Below, piece by piece: positions 17,298 through 26,627 of a stretch of 64,000 nt of DNA. The translations under genes were made by a program, and so were the position numbers. The DNA comes from CANMIH01 sp049116335 (GTDB lineage Bacteria > Pseudomonadota > Alphaproteobacteria > Rhodobacterales > Rhodobacteraceae). The stretch is from NCBI GenBank assembly GCA_049116335.1, contig JAGDYZ010000017.1:1-64000 (forward strand), written 5' to 3'. Under the pieces are notes generated by a model. That model made no database searches, was not told the origin of the DNA, and saw only the letters and a list, made by a program, of their open reading frames with translations. The stretch's first letter is position 1. Every line of letters starts with the position of its first letter.

Positions 17298-18437
17298 CTA
17301 GTACTGATTGAATTTCGACAGATCTGCGGGGTCAAAAGAGAGCCCACAAATGGCGTCGTAGAGTTTTTTGTCTGCGGTCCCGTCTCCATATTGGTTGCAA
17401 AACGGTGGCGTCAGGGACGCGGCCTGATCAATCGCATGTCGCAAGGCCTCATGTGTGAGCTCTGGGCAGTGGACCGTATTGTCATTGCGCTGGCGTCCAT
17501 TTTGTCGTGATCCAATGTTAACACAGGCCGTACCAAAGCTTGCGCTCTCAATGATCCCTGACGAACTGTTGCCCAGCATAATGTCAGCCATCTGCATGCA
17601 GCCAAGATAAGCATCACGCTCAAGGTGATCGAGAATGGCAAACCGACTAGAGATGCCTTCCTCAGATCGAAACGCATCAATCGCACTTTCAATCTCGGCC
17701 GCGCCAGCATCCGAATTAGGACGAAACATCACCCCGTGACCGGGAGTGTGACGCAAGACATCCAGCAGCGTCTCTACCTGTGCGCCTATCTCCGCCGCTT
17801 CCTGAACAACTGGATGAAAAACAACCAGCATTGCTAGCCCTTGAGCGGAGAGTCCAAAACGCTCTGCCAAGGAGGGTTGCGCCCCCAAACTGTCGCGCAG
17901 CCCGACCAGGCCCGGTGCGCCGATGGTGACAATATGGTCAGGTCTTTCCCCCATACGTTCAAGTCGCTGTCGCGCCTCATCGGTGCTAGGAAAATGATAA
18001 TGGGCCAGCTTGCTGATCGCATGGCGGAAACTCTCGTCCAGTGTACCTGATCGCTCTCCACCGTGAATATGTGCTACATGAATGCCCAGATGCACCGCGG
18101 CCAATGTTGCAGCAAGCATCTCTCCCCGGTCGCCTAGGACCAGCACAAGATCGGGGGCGGCGGCGCTCCATAACTCGAGAAATCCCTGCAGTTCAACAGC
18201 AAGGGCTGCGCCCATTTCGTGGCCAGAGGTCCCGCTGAGCGTCACTGGAATCTCAGCCAGAATGTGCAGACCACTCTCGATAGCATCCGCACGTCCCGCC
18301 GCGTATTTTGGCGCGGTATGTTGTCCGGTCAGAACCAACGAAATCTCCAAATCTGGCTTGTGATTCAAATACTCCAGGCACCGACGCATGAGCCCAAAAT
18401 CCGCCCGACTACCTGAAACATAGTGTACTTTGGTCAT
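17298..18437 (-). CDS. neuC: UDP-GlcNAc 2-epimerase (hydrolysing), NeuC/LegG type
   Basis: At 379 aa, it should hydrolyse and epimerise UDP-GlcNAc, or a modified derivative, to free ManNAc or its analogue, the first committed sugar of nonulosonic acid synthesis. Typical features are the start VHYVSGSRADFGLM, the GT-B-fold block LVLGDRGEMLAA, HIHGGERSGTLDESFRHAISKL, and LGNSSSGIIESASFGTACVNIGSRQ at the nucleotide site. HIHGGE followed by RHAISKLAH marks the hydrolysing subgroup rather than WecB. The minus-strand order is flippase, neuA, neuC, sugar transferase. Its partners neuB and neuD lie in the divergent arm. Confidence 0.93.
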   Translation of the reverse strand: MTKVHYVSGSRADFGLMRRCLEYLNHKPDLEISLVLTGQHTAPKYAAGRADAIESGLHILAEIPVTLSGTSGHEMGAALAVELQGFLELWSAAAPDLVLVLGDRGEMLAATLAAVHLGIHVAHIHGGERSGTLDESFRHAISKLAHYHFPSTDEARQRLERMGERPDHIVTIGAPGLVGLRDSLGAQPSLAERFGLSAQGLAMLVVFHPVVQEAAEIGAQVETLLDVLRHTPGHGVMFRPNSDAGAAEIESAIDAFRSEEGISSRFAILDHLERDAYLGCMQMADIMLGNSSSGIIESASFGTACVNIGSRQNGRQRNDNTVHCPELTHEALRHAIDQAASLTPPFCNQYGDGTADKKLYDAICGLSFDPADLSKFNQY

Positions 18438-18475
18438 CACTTCACTCTCAACAAATCCGAGCGCACCGTCTGTTT

Positions 18476-19195
18476 TCAGCTCCAGTCACCTCGTTGCTCC
18501 ATCATCATCTCAACAATTCTAAAGTCGAACTCTGTATCGATATCCTGCGAGCGTTCTTCCGGCATCACATGCAACGCGACATTGCCAGAGAAAAGAGTTT
18601 CCTCCTCAAGCAGCGCGCGCCGCGTCCAGGCATAAATTGAGCCATTCATGTCAAAACACTCAGGTGAATCCTGTCGCCGCAACACCGCATCTTGGGGCGG
18701 TTTGCTTAGAGTGATTGACCCATCAGTGTGACGCTCTACCAAATTAAAATATGGCGATCGCCGAGCCGGGGCGCCAGTAATTACATTATCAACCCCGTTT
18801 TGCATCAATAGCTCTCTCACCGCAGTGAGATCTTTCCGGGCCCGCAAAGGAGACGTGACATCGAGATCAAATGCGTGCGCAAAAGTCTTGCCGATTGTCT
18901 TCTCAGCTTCCAAAAAACAATGACGGATTGCGGGAAGTTTGCCAGATGTATCCGACGCCATCCCATCAGGGCGCACCACAAGAACATCGGCGCCGAATTC
19001 CTTGGCAATTGAGAGGATTTCCTCACTATCTGAACTGACTGCAACATTTGTAAACAATCCCGAAGCTCGCGCCTGTTCGACGGTATGTGCGACAAGGGGT
19101 TTTCCTGCCAAAAGTCTCACGTTTTTGTTTTTGACGCCTTTCGAGCCTCCTCGCGCGCAGATTGTACAAATGATTTCGGGATCAGGCTGCGTCAT
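18476..19195 (-). CDS. neuA: Acylneuraminate (nonulosonate) cytidylyltransferase
   Basis: The 239-aa enzyme activates a nonulosonic acid as its CMP-sugar for glycosyltransferases. The N-terminal nucleotide site CTICARGGSKGVKNKN, the VSSDSEEIL segment and DLDVTSPLRARKDL are diagnostic, as is the late ERSQDIDTEFDF. The type resembles NeuA and LegF equally well, so which sugar it activates is open. The ATG at 19195 is preferred because GGAG lies 6 nt upstream; an ATG at 19207 is possible. The gene sits between the flippase (28 bp) and neuC (38 bp) in one operon. Confidence 0.93.
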   Translation of the reverse strand: MTQPDPEIICTICARGGSKGVKNKNVRLLAGKPLVAHTVEQARASGLFTNVAVSSDSEEILSIAKEFGADVLVVRPDGMASDTSGKLPAIRHCFLEAEKTIGKTFAHAFDLDVTSPLRARKDLTAVRELLMQNGVDNVITGAPARRSPYFNLVERHTDGSITLSKPPQDAVLRRQDSPECFDMNGSIYAWTRRALLEEETLFSGNVALHVMPEERSQDIDTEFDFRIVEMMMEQRGDWS

Positions 19196-19223
19196 ATAGT
19201 TCTCCATTTCATCGTTCTTCGCG

Positions 19224-20702
19224 CTATGTCGTGCTGATTTGAATGGACCTTAAGGGCCGTAGGTGTCTTAGCGACACGAGACCACACAGGCAGGCAGTCA
19301 CCAAAAATCCCAAACCGCTTAGCAGTTTTGAACTGTCATCAAAGGCCTCAATCAACGCGACAGGAATGAGCACAACCAGACTGATCATCACCAGAGACCC
19401 TCCCAATTGTCGTCCCAAATCTGCAAGCGTCTGGAAGCGGAGCTGCAAAGAAAACAACGTCATAATGGCTGCGCTCCACAAGAAGCTCACAAATCCATAA
19501 GCGGCAAGATTTTCCACAGAAAATGCTGACAAGACATAGACTACGCTAAGGCCAGCAATCAGCGCGAACACAGTGGATAGAAAAACGCGAAGAGTCTGCA
19601 TTCTTGCATTGAGCGCCACAGAACACATTTGAAACAACGCATAAGCTGGCAGCGCCAAAACCATTATCTTTGCAACTGATGCGATACTTTCAAGCCCAGC
19701 GTTACTCATTGATCCATACCCATAGATCAGGCCAACAAGAAGCTCAATGAATTGATGCCCTAATAAACCGCTGGACAAACTGAGTGCCCAAGCAGCACCA
19801 CACGCAACGAGGAATTTTCGTTCAAAATCGCCTGCCTCCATTTGCGCATTGTCCGCAAGCAAGGGCAAAAAAACCGTCGCAACTGGAGCGACCAAAAGAG
19901 CCGCTGGAAGTTCAAACAATTTGTTTGCGTAATTGAATGCTGCTAATTCCCCGTCTCCGCCGGATGCATGAATAGTTCTAAACACAACGGCAGCGCCAAC
20001 AACAAGCGCATAAGAGACTATTCCGTATAGAAACAAACGAATAAAATTAAGGGACACCAACTCAACATGGTTCAGAGGGGTAAAAATAACTTCCCTCATC
20101 GCGCCCAGCTGAAACGACAACCTTAGAAAATTCGCAACAATCATCGCGACGCCAAACCCAAACACACCCCACTTCGAAAATCCGGGTATAGCTAGAAAAG
20201 CGCAAAGAATAATATTGAATATAAGGACGCTCAGCCCAGCATAAGAGAATTTCCCTACAGTATTGAGATACGAAACGCTGACGCCGATCAACGCGGCCAT
20301 AGGGAATGCGATAAGTGATGCTCTGAAACTGGATACAATTCCATTCTCTGACGTGATGTCTAGCGCCGGGGCGAAAGCTCCAATTACCGCATTGGGCCAG
20401 ACAAAAAATGTGAGCGCCAAAATCGATAAGAACCCAAACGAAGACACCCCAACGACGAACACCAATGATTGGCGCGCTGCAAAGTTCTTCTTTTTAAGTG
20501 CAGGAACAAGAGCCGCGTTGAAACCACCTGCAAGAAGCACGCCAACCATCAGGTCTGGCAAGGTTAGAATGAGGACTGCGGCGTCTGCGGCTTCAGAGAC
20601 CCCAAACCGGGCAGCCAGAAGCAACTCTCGGAGGAACCCGGAGATGCGTCCAAGCAGGAGCGCAAGACTCAAAATAAAGGAACCACGCAACACGGTACTC
20701 AT
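19224..20702 (-). CDS. MOP-superfamily flippase, MurJ/MviN-like (probable glycan exporter)
   Basis: The 492-aa integral membrane protein has about 13-14 hydrophobic helices. LGRISGFLRELLLAARFG near the N-terminus and NYANKLFELPAALLVAPV in the centre match the MurJ-type motifs. The housekeeping MurJ flips lipid II, but this copy heads the minus arm of a nonulosonate locus and contains a less conserved C-terminal half. A role as Wzx-like exporter of the lipid-linked repeat unit is therefore inferred. AT-content and codon choice look richer in A/T than in neighbouring housekeeping genes, consistent with transfer. Confidence 0.85.
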   Translation of the reverse strand: MSTVLRGSFILSLALLLGRISGFLRELLLAARFGVSEAADAAVLILTLPDLMVGVLLAGGFNAALVPALKKKNFAARQSLVFVVGVSSFGFLSILALTFFVWPNAVIGAFAPALDITSENGIVSSFRASLIAFPMAALIGVSVSYLNTVGKFSYAGLSVLIFNIILCAFLAIPGFSKWGVFGFGVAMIVANFLRLSFQLGAMREVIFTPLNHVELVSLNFIRLFLYGIVSYALVVGAAVVFRTIHASGGDGELAAFNYANKLFELPAALLVAPVATVFLPLLADNAQMEAGDFERKFLVACGAAWALSLSSGLLGHQFIELLVGLIYGYGSMSNAGLESIASVAKIMVLALPAYALFQMCSVALNARMQTLRVFLSTVFALIAGLSVVYVLSAFSVENLAAYGFVSFLWSAAIMTLFSLQLRFQTLADLGRQLGGSLVMISLVVLIPVALIEAFDDSSKLLSGLGFLVTACLCGLVSLRHLRPLRSIQISTT

Positions 20703-21197
20703 AAGCCAACCTCTCCTTGGTCGGCCTCGCCCGCCTCAAATTTATAGATGGATTTGTTCATCTGTGAAGACAGATTAGGGAAACAGAAGGCAGGAATTTC
20801 AATATAAGGCATACGGCCTCAAAAATTACGAAAAAATTACGTTTCGAAAACGCAAATTCTCGAATCCGGTCAGTCTCTTCGATTGTACTAAAAAAGCGCC
20901 ACTCGGCGCTCACGATCCCCTAGGGGTCAATGGCCCTCCATGTTCTTTGTCGTTACGAATAGCACTTGAACAGTTTTTACGCAAATGCTGTATCTCCCTT
21001 AGGACAGAAATGCTCAGGCGTCGGCAAGTCAGACAACAAGGTTGACCCAATTTTATTCCCAAGGTTACCCATGTTTTTGGCGACCTAAGCCATTCACCAT
21101 AGACATACATTCAAGAATCCCATAATTTTCAATTGATCGCCACAACGATTACCCGCCGCTTCTGGGGGGCAAACGGTCCTTTAACGAGAATAATACG
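20703..21197. other. AT-rich divergent promoter region of the nonulosonate locus
   Basis: This 495-bp gap separates the two arms of the locus and is clearly more AT-rich than the flanks. AAAAATTACG is repeated (20821-20830 and 20832-20841). A minus-strand terminator-like hairpin lies at 20890-20910. Promoters for both arms must lie here, but I cannot pick convincing -35/-10 pairs. A 66-codon minus frame (20910-21110) has no family resemblance. Confidence 0.5.
20890..20910 (-). terminator. Intrinsic terminator facing the minus arm of the nonulosonate locus
   Basis: On the minus strand AGCGCC-GAGT-GGCGCT is followed directly by TTTTTT, a compact Rho-independent terminator shape. No recognised gene ends here on that strand, so it either stops a small RNA or short transcript starting around 21.1-21.2 kb or attenuates a leader. 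Confidence 0.5.
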
Positions 21198-22667
21198 TTG
21201 CAAAATTTGACCATTTCCTCGACGGCGACATTGCGTCAAGCGATGGAGTGTCTAGATTCCAATCCGGCAAAGCTCTGCGTAGTTCAAGACCCCTCTGGTA
21301 CAATTGTGCGCAGTATTACCGATGGAGACCTGAGGCGGGCATTGCTTGCTGGCGCCTCTTTAGACAACCCCGTGAATATACTTCCAGAACAAGCGCCCAT
21401 ATCGGTAAAACAAGAGACGAGCCGAGATGAAATGCTGTCTCTCATGCGCTCAAAAAAAGTAGCCTCACTTTTGGTGTTGAATGACGAGGGAGCGCTTGTT
21501 GATGTTGTTGATCGCTCGGCGGTTGAGGACCAAATTCTTCTGTCACCTCCACACCTGAGCCAGCTCGAAATAACTTATATTCAACAGGCCCTTGACGACA
21601 ATTGGGTGGCGCCCGCAGGCCCGAACCTTCTGCGGTTCGAAACAGAGTTGGCACAAAAGGTTGATCGGTCTCATGCGCTCGCGCTTTCCTCTGGGTCTGG
21701 GGCGCTACATCTGGCTTTGCGGGTTCTGGATGTCGGCCCCGGAGATCGGGTCTACGTGTCGGACATGACCTTCATCGCCTCGGTGCAGCCTATTTTCTAT
21801 GAGCAGGCGATCCCGGTGCTTATCGATGCAGATCCCGAGCATTGGAATATGTCAGTCCCCGCGTTGGAACGACAGCTTGCGAAAGACCACGCAGCAGGCA
21901 CTCTCCCCAAAGCACTTGTCGTCGTGCACCTCTATGGTCAATCCGCAGATATGGGTGCGATCATGCAGCTCGCGGAGTCCTATGGCGTCCCTGTTGTTGA
22001 GGACGCGGCAGAAAGTTTGGGGGCAAGTTATCGCAACCGGCCCAGCGGAACTGATGGTGTTTTGGCCGCCTATTCCTTCAACGGGAACAAAATTATCACA
22101 ACCTCTGGTGGTGGTGCTTTGGTGTCGGACCGGCAAGATCTGATTGATCATGCGCGAAAGCTCTCGACACAAGGGCGCGACACAGCTGAGCACTACCAGC
22201 ACTCTGAAGTGGCCTATAACTATCGGATGTCCAATATCCTTGCGGGCATTGGGTTGGGCCAGCTGAGCGTTCTGGATGACCGTGTGCGCCGCCGTCGCGA
22301 GATTTTTGACCTGTATCAACGGGAGCTGAGCGACATTGACGGCATCACGTTTCAGGGCGAACCACAAGACAGTCGAGGCAATCGCTGGCTGAGTGTTATT
22401 GCCTTTGACCCCGATAAAATTGCCTATCACCCCTATACGGTTTTGCGACGCATGCGGGAACGCGGTTTGGAAACGAGACCGGCGTGGAAACCGATGCACA
22501 TGCAGCCGCTGTGCCGTCACCTTGAGTTCATGCCACATTCGGACATCGATACCGTATCCTCCGGCCTGTTTCTCAGATCGCTATGTTTGCCCTCTGGCAC
22601 AGCCATGACCGATGAGGACGTCCGCCGTGTCGCGGGCAACCTCTGCGAAATTCTGGCGGAGGTCTAA
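21198..22667 (+). CDS. CBS-pair domain fused to a DegT/DnrJ/EryC1/StrS aminotransferase
   Basis: The 489-aa protein has two parts. Residues 1-115 form a CBS pair (repeats with SITDGDLRRALL and LVDVVDRSAVED), a nucleotide-sensing module. Residues 118-489 are a PLP-dependent sugar aminotransferase with SSGSGALHLALR, VEDAAESLGA, and the PLP lysine Lys298 in YSFNGNKIITTSGGG. Family members aminate nucleotide-linked 4-keto sugars, as in legionaminic or bacillosamine routes (LegC-like). In nonulosonate loci CBS pairs are usually fused to nucleotidyltransferases (PtmE type), so this fusion is unusual. The start is TTG at 21198, with only weak GAGAA upstream. The first gene of the plus arm. Confidence 0.9.
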   Translation: MQNLTISSTATLRQAMECLDSNPAKLCVVQDPSGTIVRSITDGDLRRALLAGASLDNPVNILPEQAPISVKQETSRDEMLSLMRSKKVASLLVLNDEGALVDVVDRSAVEDQILLSPPHLSQLEITYIQQALDDNWVAPAGPNLLRFETELAQKVDRSHALALSSGSGALHLALRVLDVGPGDRVYVSDMTFIASVQPIFYEQAIPVLIDADPEHWNMSVPALERQLAKDHAAGTLPKALVVVHLYGQSADMGAIMQLAESYGVPVVEDAAESLGASYRNRPSGTDGVLAAYSFNGNKIITTSGGGALVSDRQDLIDHARKLSTQGRDTAEHYQHSEVAYNYRMSNILAGIGLGQLSVLDDRVRRRREIFDLYQRELSDIDGITFQGEPQDSRGNRWLSVIAFDPDKIAYHPYTVLRRMRERGLETRPAWKPMHMQPLCRHLEFMPHSDIDTVSSGLFLRSLCLPSGTAMTDEDVRRVAGNLCEILAEV

Positions 22668-22669
22668 AC

Positions 22670-24502
22670 ATGTGTGGCATTTTCGGATCATTTAACTTTG
22701 ACCGCGCGCCTGTTGCCGACACGATCCTCTCGGACATGGCCAATAGCATTCGTCATCGCGGCCCGGACGCAGGCGGATGGCATGCGGATGATCTGGTTTC
22801 TCTTGGCAACCGACGACTGTCTATTCTCGACCTAAGCCAGGCCAGCGACCAGCCGATCTTCTCAGATGACCGCAGGACAATTGTGGTTCAGAACGGCGAA
22901 ATCTACAATTACATCGAGCTCCGAGATGAGTTGCGACAACTCGGTGCCACGTTTCACACTCAGGGTGACACGGAAGTGTTGCTGCGCGCTTATGAAGTCT
23001 GGGGGCCCGAGTTTGTCAGCCGTCTGAACGGGATGTTTGCCATCGCGATTTATGACAGCGCTCAGGCTCAGCTGTATCTTTATCGAGATCGGTTGGGTGT
23101 AAAGCCCTTGTACATCGCGGGCTCGGCTGAAGAAGGTCGCATATGGTTCGGGTCTGAGATCAAGGCGATCTTAGCCAATGGGCAGAGTTACACGCCAGAT
23201 CTCTCGGCATTGGCGCAGTTTTTTGCCCTGAACTACATCCCGCAGCCTGCGACGGCCTTTACCGGCATTCGGCACCTTCCGCCGGGGCATATGGCTTGTT
23301 TATCGCAACAAAATGGCCTGAAGATCCGCCAGTATTGGGATCTGAACCGTATTCACGTTGACACGGACATGTCCGAGGCCGAAGCCAAAGGCGAACTTCT
23401 GGCGCAACTCGACGATGCAACCCGCATTCGTATGCGGTCGGATGCACCCTATGGTGCGTTCTTGTCAGGAGGATTGGACAGCAGCTCGGTCGTTGGCATG
23501 ATGAGCCTCTATCAGACCCAGCCGTTGCACACGTTTTCCATTGGATTTGATGACCCTCGCTTTGATGAAACAAAGTATGCTCTGATGGCGGCTAAACGAT
23601 TTGGTATGCGCCACGAGGTGAAAATCGCCGACCACGACGCCGCCTGCGAGTGGGCCCATTTTATCTGGCACTGCGATCAACCACATGGGGATGTCTCATT
23701 CATTCCTACCGGTCAGGTCGCCAAACTCGCAGCCAAGCAGGTCAAAATGGTACTCACCGGAGATGGTGGTGATGAACTGTTTGCGGGCTATGAAAAATAT
23801 CAGGACCTGTTTCCCGATGGCCGCACGGATCACCTCGAAAACGGTTGGGAAGACCGCTTTGTGCGCCAGTCGGGGCTGTTACAGGGCGATGAGCCCGACA
23901 CCTTGCTAACCGGCGCACTGCATGAGGCGTTCCATGACAGTGACCCCTATAAATCGTTGTCGGATGCCGTGCGCCACGCAGATCACCAGGATCCCGTCAA
24001 TCGCGTGCTTTATGCAGAGACCACAACGCTTTTGCCGGGCAACAATCTGGTAAAGCCGGACCGAATGGCGATGGCGCATTCCCTTGAGGTGCGTTCACCG
24101 TTTTTGGATTACCGCATGGCAGAGTTTGCCTTTTCCGTACCTGGAGCCCTGAAATTACGGCACGGTGAAACAAAGTGGATCTACAAAAAAGCTGTTGAAC
24201 CACTGCTTGGGGCCGATCTGACATGGCGGAAAAAACAAATGTTCACAGTGCCTATTGGCGAATGGTTCCGTCAGGCGCTCACCGGTTATTGCCGCGATAT
24301 CTTGCTAGACGGTAGGCTTGAGGCACGCGCGCTGTTCTCCATGGAGAAAGTCTCGCAGATGTTGACCCAACACGTGGCAGGTGAGGCAAACTATACCCGC
24401 CAGCTGCGCGCATTGATTTCGACTGAACTTTGGTTCCGGCTCTTTGTTGATCAGGACGCAGATTTCAGACCCCAAGTTTCGACCCCGACGGAAAGTGACT
24501 AG
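22670..24502 (+). CDS. asnB: Asparagine synthase-type amidotransferase (glutamine-hydrolysing)
   Basis: The 610-aa protein has an N-terminal class II glutaminase (Cys2 nucleophile in MCGIFG, GPDAGGW, QNGEIYNY, GDTEVLL) and a C-terminal synthetase domain with the PP-loop LSGGLDSSS (Ser266-Ser272) and LTGDGGDELFAGY. It should use glutamine and ATP to amidate a carboxylate. In polysaccharide loci such AsnB homologues are thought to amidate sugar acids, not free aspartate. It starts 2 bp after the aminotransferase stop, so it is translationally linked. It is one of two ammonia-transfer systems in this locus. Confidence 0.93.
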   Translation: MCGIFGSFNFDRAPVADTILSDMANSIRHRGPDAGGWHADDLVSLGNRRLSILDLSQASDQPIFSDDRRTIVVQNGEIYNYIELRDELRQLGATFHTQGDTEVLLRAYEVWGPEFVSRLNGMFAIAIYDSAQAQLYLYRDRLGVKPLYIAGSAEEGRIWFGSEIKAILANGQSYTPDLSALAQFFALNYIPQPATAFTGIRHLPPGHMACLSQQNGLKIRQYWDLNRIHVDTDMSEAEAKGELLAQLDDATRIRMRSDAPYGAFLSGGLDSSSVVGMMSLYQTQPLHTFSIGFDDPRFDETKYALMAAKRFGMRHEVKIADHDAACEWAHFIWHCDQPHGDVSFIPTGQVAKLAAKQVKMVLTGDGGDELFAGYEKYQDLFPDGRTDHLENGWEDRFVRQSGLLQGDEPDTLLTGALHEAFHDSDPYKSLSDAVRHADHQDPVNRVLYAETTTLLPGNNLVKPDRMAMAHSLEVRSPFLDYRMAEFAFSVPGALKLRHGETKWIYKKAVEPLLGADLTWRKKQMFTVPIGEWFRQALTGYCRDILLDGRLEARALFSMEKVSQMLTQHVAGEANYTRQLRALISTELWFRLFVDQDADFRPQVSTPTESD

Positions 24503-24504
24503 TT

Positions 24505-25833
24505 ATGACTCTTAAGACCAATGCGCTGAACTTGGAATTGGACCTCGCCCAATACGCACCGGGCGCCAACAATCCTGACCGCAAATTTGGCCTCCCCGCC
24601 GAAATCGCGTTCTGTGCCAACTGCGGGGTATCAAACCAGCGGCCGAACTCAGCGGTAGAGTTTCAACACACCGAAGATTCGAAGAAATCAACCATCGCTT
24701 TTGACGAAAACGGGGTCTGCGACGCTTGCCACACCGCCGCGCGAAAAGCGCGCGAGATCGACTGGGACGAACGCGAGGCAAAATTGGTTGCACTTTGTGA
24801 CCGTTTCAGAAGCCGCAACGGATCTTACGACTGTTTGGTGCCGGGGTCCGGTGGCAAGGACAGTTTTTACCAAAGCTGGATGCTCAAATACAAATACGGC
24901 ATGAACCCTCTCACCGTCACCTGGGCGCCGAATATGTACACCGACTGGGGTTGGCACAATTTCTATGCCTGGATCCATTCGGGGATGGACAACTATTTGA
25001 TGACGGCTTCAGGGCGGTCCAAACGGCTCTTGACCCGTTTGGCCGTTGAGAACCTGTTCCATGCCTTCCAACCCTTCATCATCGGACAAAAGTGTTTCGC
25101 TCCCAAAATGGCGCTCGCTTTTAACATCCCACTGATTTTCTACGGTGAAAACGAAGCGGAATATGGCAACCCGATTGACGACAATGCCGATGCCCAGCGG
25201 TCTTACGATTATTTCGCGGCCTCCTCAGAGGACAACGTCTTTCTGGGGGGAGAAAGTGTTGCGAGCCTCAAAGAGAACTTTGGCATGTCGCAGGCGGATC
25301 TGAGCCCCTATCTGCCGTCAGATGTGGCTCCGCTGAAGGAAATGGGCGCTGAAGTGCATTACCTTGGCTACTATCTCAAGTGGCACCCTCAGGCGGCCTA
25401 TTACTTTGCCGTTGAAAATGGTGGGTTCAAAGCCTCGCCCGAACGGACCGCTGGCACCTACTCAAAATACAACTCGATCGACGACAAAATCGACGACTTC
25501 CATTACTACACTACCTTCATCAAGTTCGGCATCGGACGCGCCACCTATGATGCCAGCCAAGAGGTGCGTTCAGGGGATCTTGAACGCGAAGAGGCTGTTG
25601 CCCTGATCAATCGCTATGATGGTGAATTCCCAGAACGCTGGGCAGAAGAGGTGTTCCGCTATTTGTCGATTGATGAAAAGAGCTTCCCGCAGGCGCACAA
25701 GATGTTCGAACATCCCGAGATGACCCGAGACTATTTCGAGGCCCTTTCGAACAAGTTCCGGTCACCTCATCTTTGGCAAAACGACAATGGTGTCTGGTCC
25801 CTGCGTCGTCGTCTCGCCGACGAAGCCCTCTAA
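24505..25833 (+). CDS. N-acetyl sugar amidotransferase (WbpG/PseA type)
   Basis: At 442 aa, it belongs to the ATP-pyrophosphatase group that converts a sugar acetamido group to acetamidino. A zinc-finger-like pair is visible (CANC at 37-40, CDAC at 72-75), then the PP-loop PGSGGKDSFYQ with SGGKDS at 115-120. Known members (P. aeruginosa WbpG, Campylobacter PseA) depend on HisF/HisH paralogues as an ammonia source, and both partners are encoded here (25849 and 29151). It starts 2 bp after asnB and 15 bp before the HisF paralogue. This predicts an amidinated nonulosonate. Confidence 0.9.
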   Translation: MTLKTNALNLELDLAQYAPGANNPDRKFGLPAEIAFCANCGVSNQRPNSAVEFQHTEDSKKSTIAFDENGVCDACHTAARKAREIDWDEREAKLVALCDRFRSRNGSYDCLVPGSGGKDSFYQSWMLKYKYGMNPLTVTWAPNMYTDWGWHNFYAWIHSGMDNYLMTASGRSKRLLTRLAVENLFHAFQPFIIGQKCFAPKMALAFNIPLIFYGENEAEYGNPIDDNADAQRSYDYFAASSEDNVFLGGESVASLKENFGMSQADLSPYLPSDVAPLKEMGAEVHYLGYYLKWHPQAAYYFAVENGGFKASPERTAGTYSKYNSIDDKIDDFHYYTTFIKFGIGRATYDASQEVRSGDLEREEAVALINRYDGEFPERWAEEVFRYLSIDEKSFPQAHKMFEHPEMTRDYFEALSNKFRSPHLWQNDNGVWSLRRRLADEAL

Positions 25834-25848
25834 GGAAAGGTCAGGATC

Positions 25849-26622
25849 ATGCGCAACATACGATTGATCGCGCGTCTCGACGTCAAGATGAAGTGGCTGA
25901 TCAAAGGCGTTCAGATGGAAGGCTGGCGCAAGGTCGGTGACCCAGCGCAGTTTGCCCGCAAATATGCGGAAGCCGGCGCTGATGAGCTGTTGTTCACTGA
26001 TGTCGTCGCAAGCCTCTATGACCGCAACAACCTGCACGATATCGTCGAAACCGTTGCCCAAGAGGTCTTCATTCCGATGACCATTGGAGGCGGGATCCGG
26101 TCGATCGATGATGTCAGCGCCTTACTGGCGCGCGGGGCGGACAAGGTGTCACTCAACACGGCGGCCACTGGTACACCGGAACTTATCACTCAGATCGCAG
26201 ATCGATTTGGCGCGCAGGCGACGGTGGTTTCTATCGAAGCCATACGCAAAGACGGTGGCGGATGGCAGGCGATGACAGATAATGGCCGCAACCACACGGG
26301 CCGCGATGTTGTTGAGTGGGCCAAAGAAGCACAAGAACGCGGCGCGGGTGAAATCGTTCTAACCGGCATTCATGCCGAGGGTCTTGGCAAAGGCTATGAT
26401 CTTGAGCTTGTCCAAGCGGTCACAGAGGTGGTTTCCATTCCAGTTGTAGCCAGCGGGGGGCTTGGGACGACGGACCATCTCAAAGATTTGATCACTCAAA
26501 CCCAAGCTTCGGCCGCCTCGACAGCTCAGGCCCTGCACTGGGATAAGCTCAGTCTCGGGGATTTACGTCAAACCCTGCGCGATGAGGGGTGTTTCACGCG
26601 ACCTGTCGCAAGCGAAGGGTAA
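25849..26622 (+). CDS. HisF paralogue (ammonia-channel partner of the sugar amidotransferase)
   Basis: The 257-aa TIM-barrel protein resembles the cyclase subunit HisF. Asp11 in LIARLDVKMKW aligns with the HisF catalytic Asp, and IGGGIRSIDD and ASGGLGTTDH are phosphate-binding loops. The second catalytic Asp, Asp130 in HisF, is Glu130 here (VSIEAIRKDG). This fits a channel partner that no longer makes imidazole glycerol phosphate. With the HisH-like protein at 29151 it probably hydrolyses glutamine and passes ammonia to the adjacent amidotransferase. I infer this role from context. Other his genes are absent from the window. Confidence 0.88.
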   Translation: MRNIRLIARLDVKMKWLIKGVQMEGWRKVGDPAQFARKYAEAGADELLFTDVVASLYDRNNLHDIVETVAQEVFIPMTIGGGIRSIDDVSALLARGADKVSLNTAATGTPELITQIADRFGAQATVVSIEAIRKDGGGWQAMTDNGRNHTGRDVVEWAKEAQERGAGEIVLTGIHAEGLGKGYDLELVQAVTEVVSIPVVASGGLGTTDHLKDLITQTQASAASTAQALHWDKLSLGDLRQTLRDEGCFTRPVASEG

Positions 26623-26627
26623 CCCCG

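Noticed and set aside
20910..21110. 66-codon minus-strand frame ending at the terminator
   Set aside because: No family pattern, no clear ribosome-binding site and unlikely composition; kept only as a possible small-RNA region.
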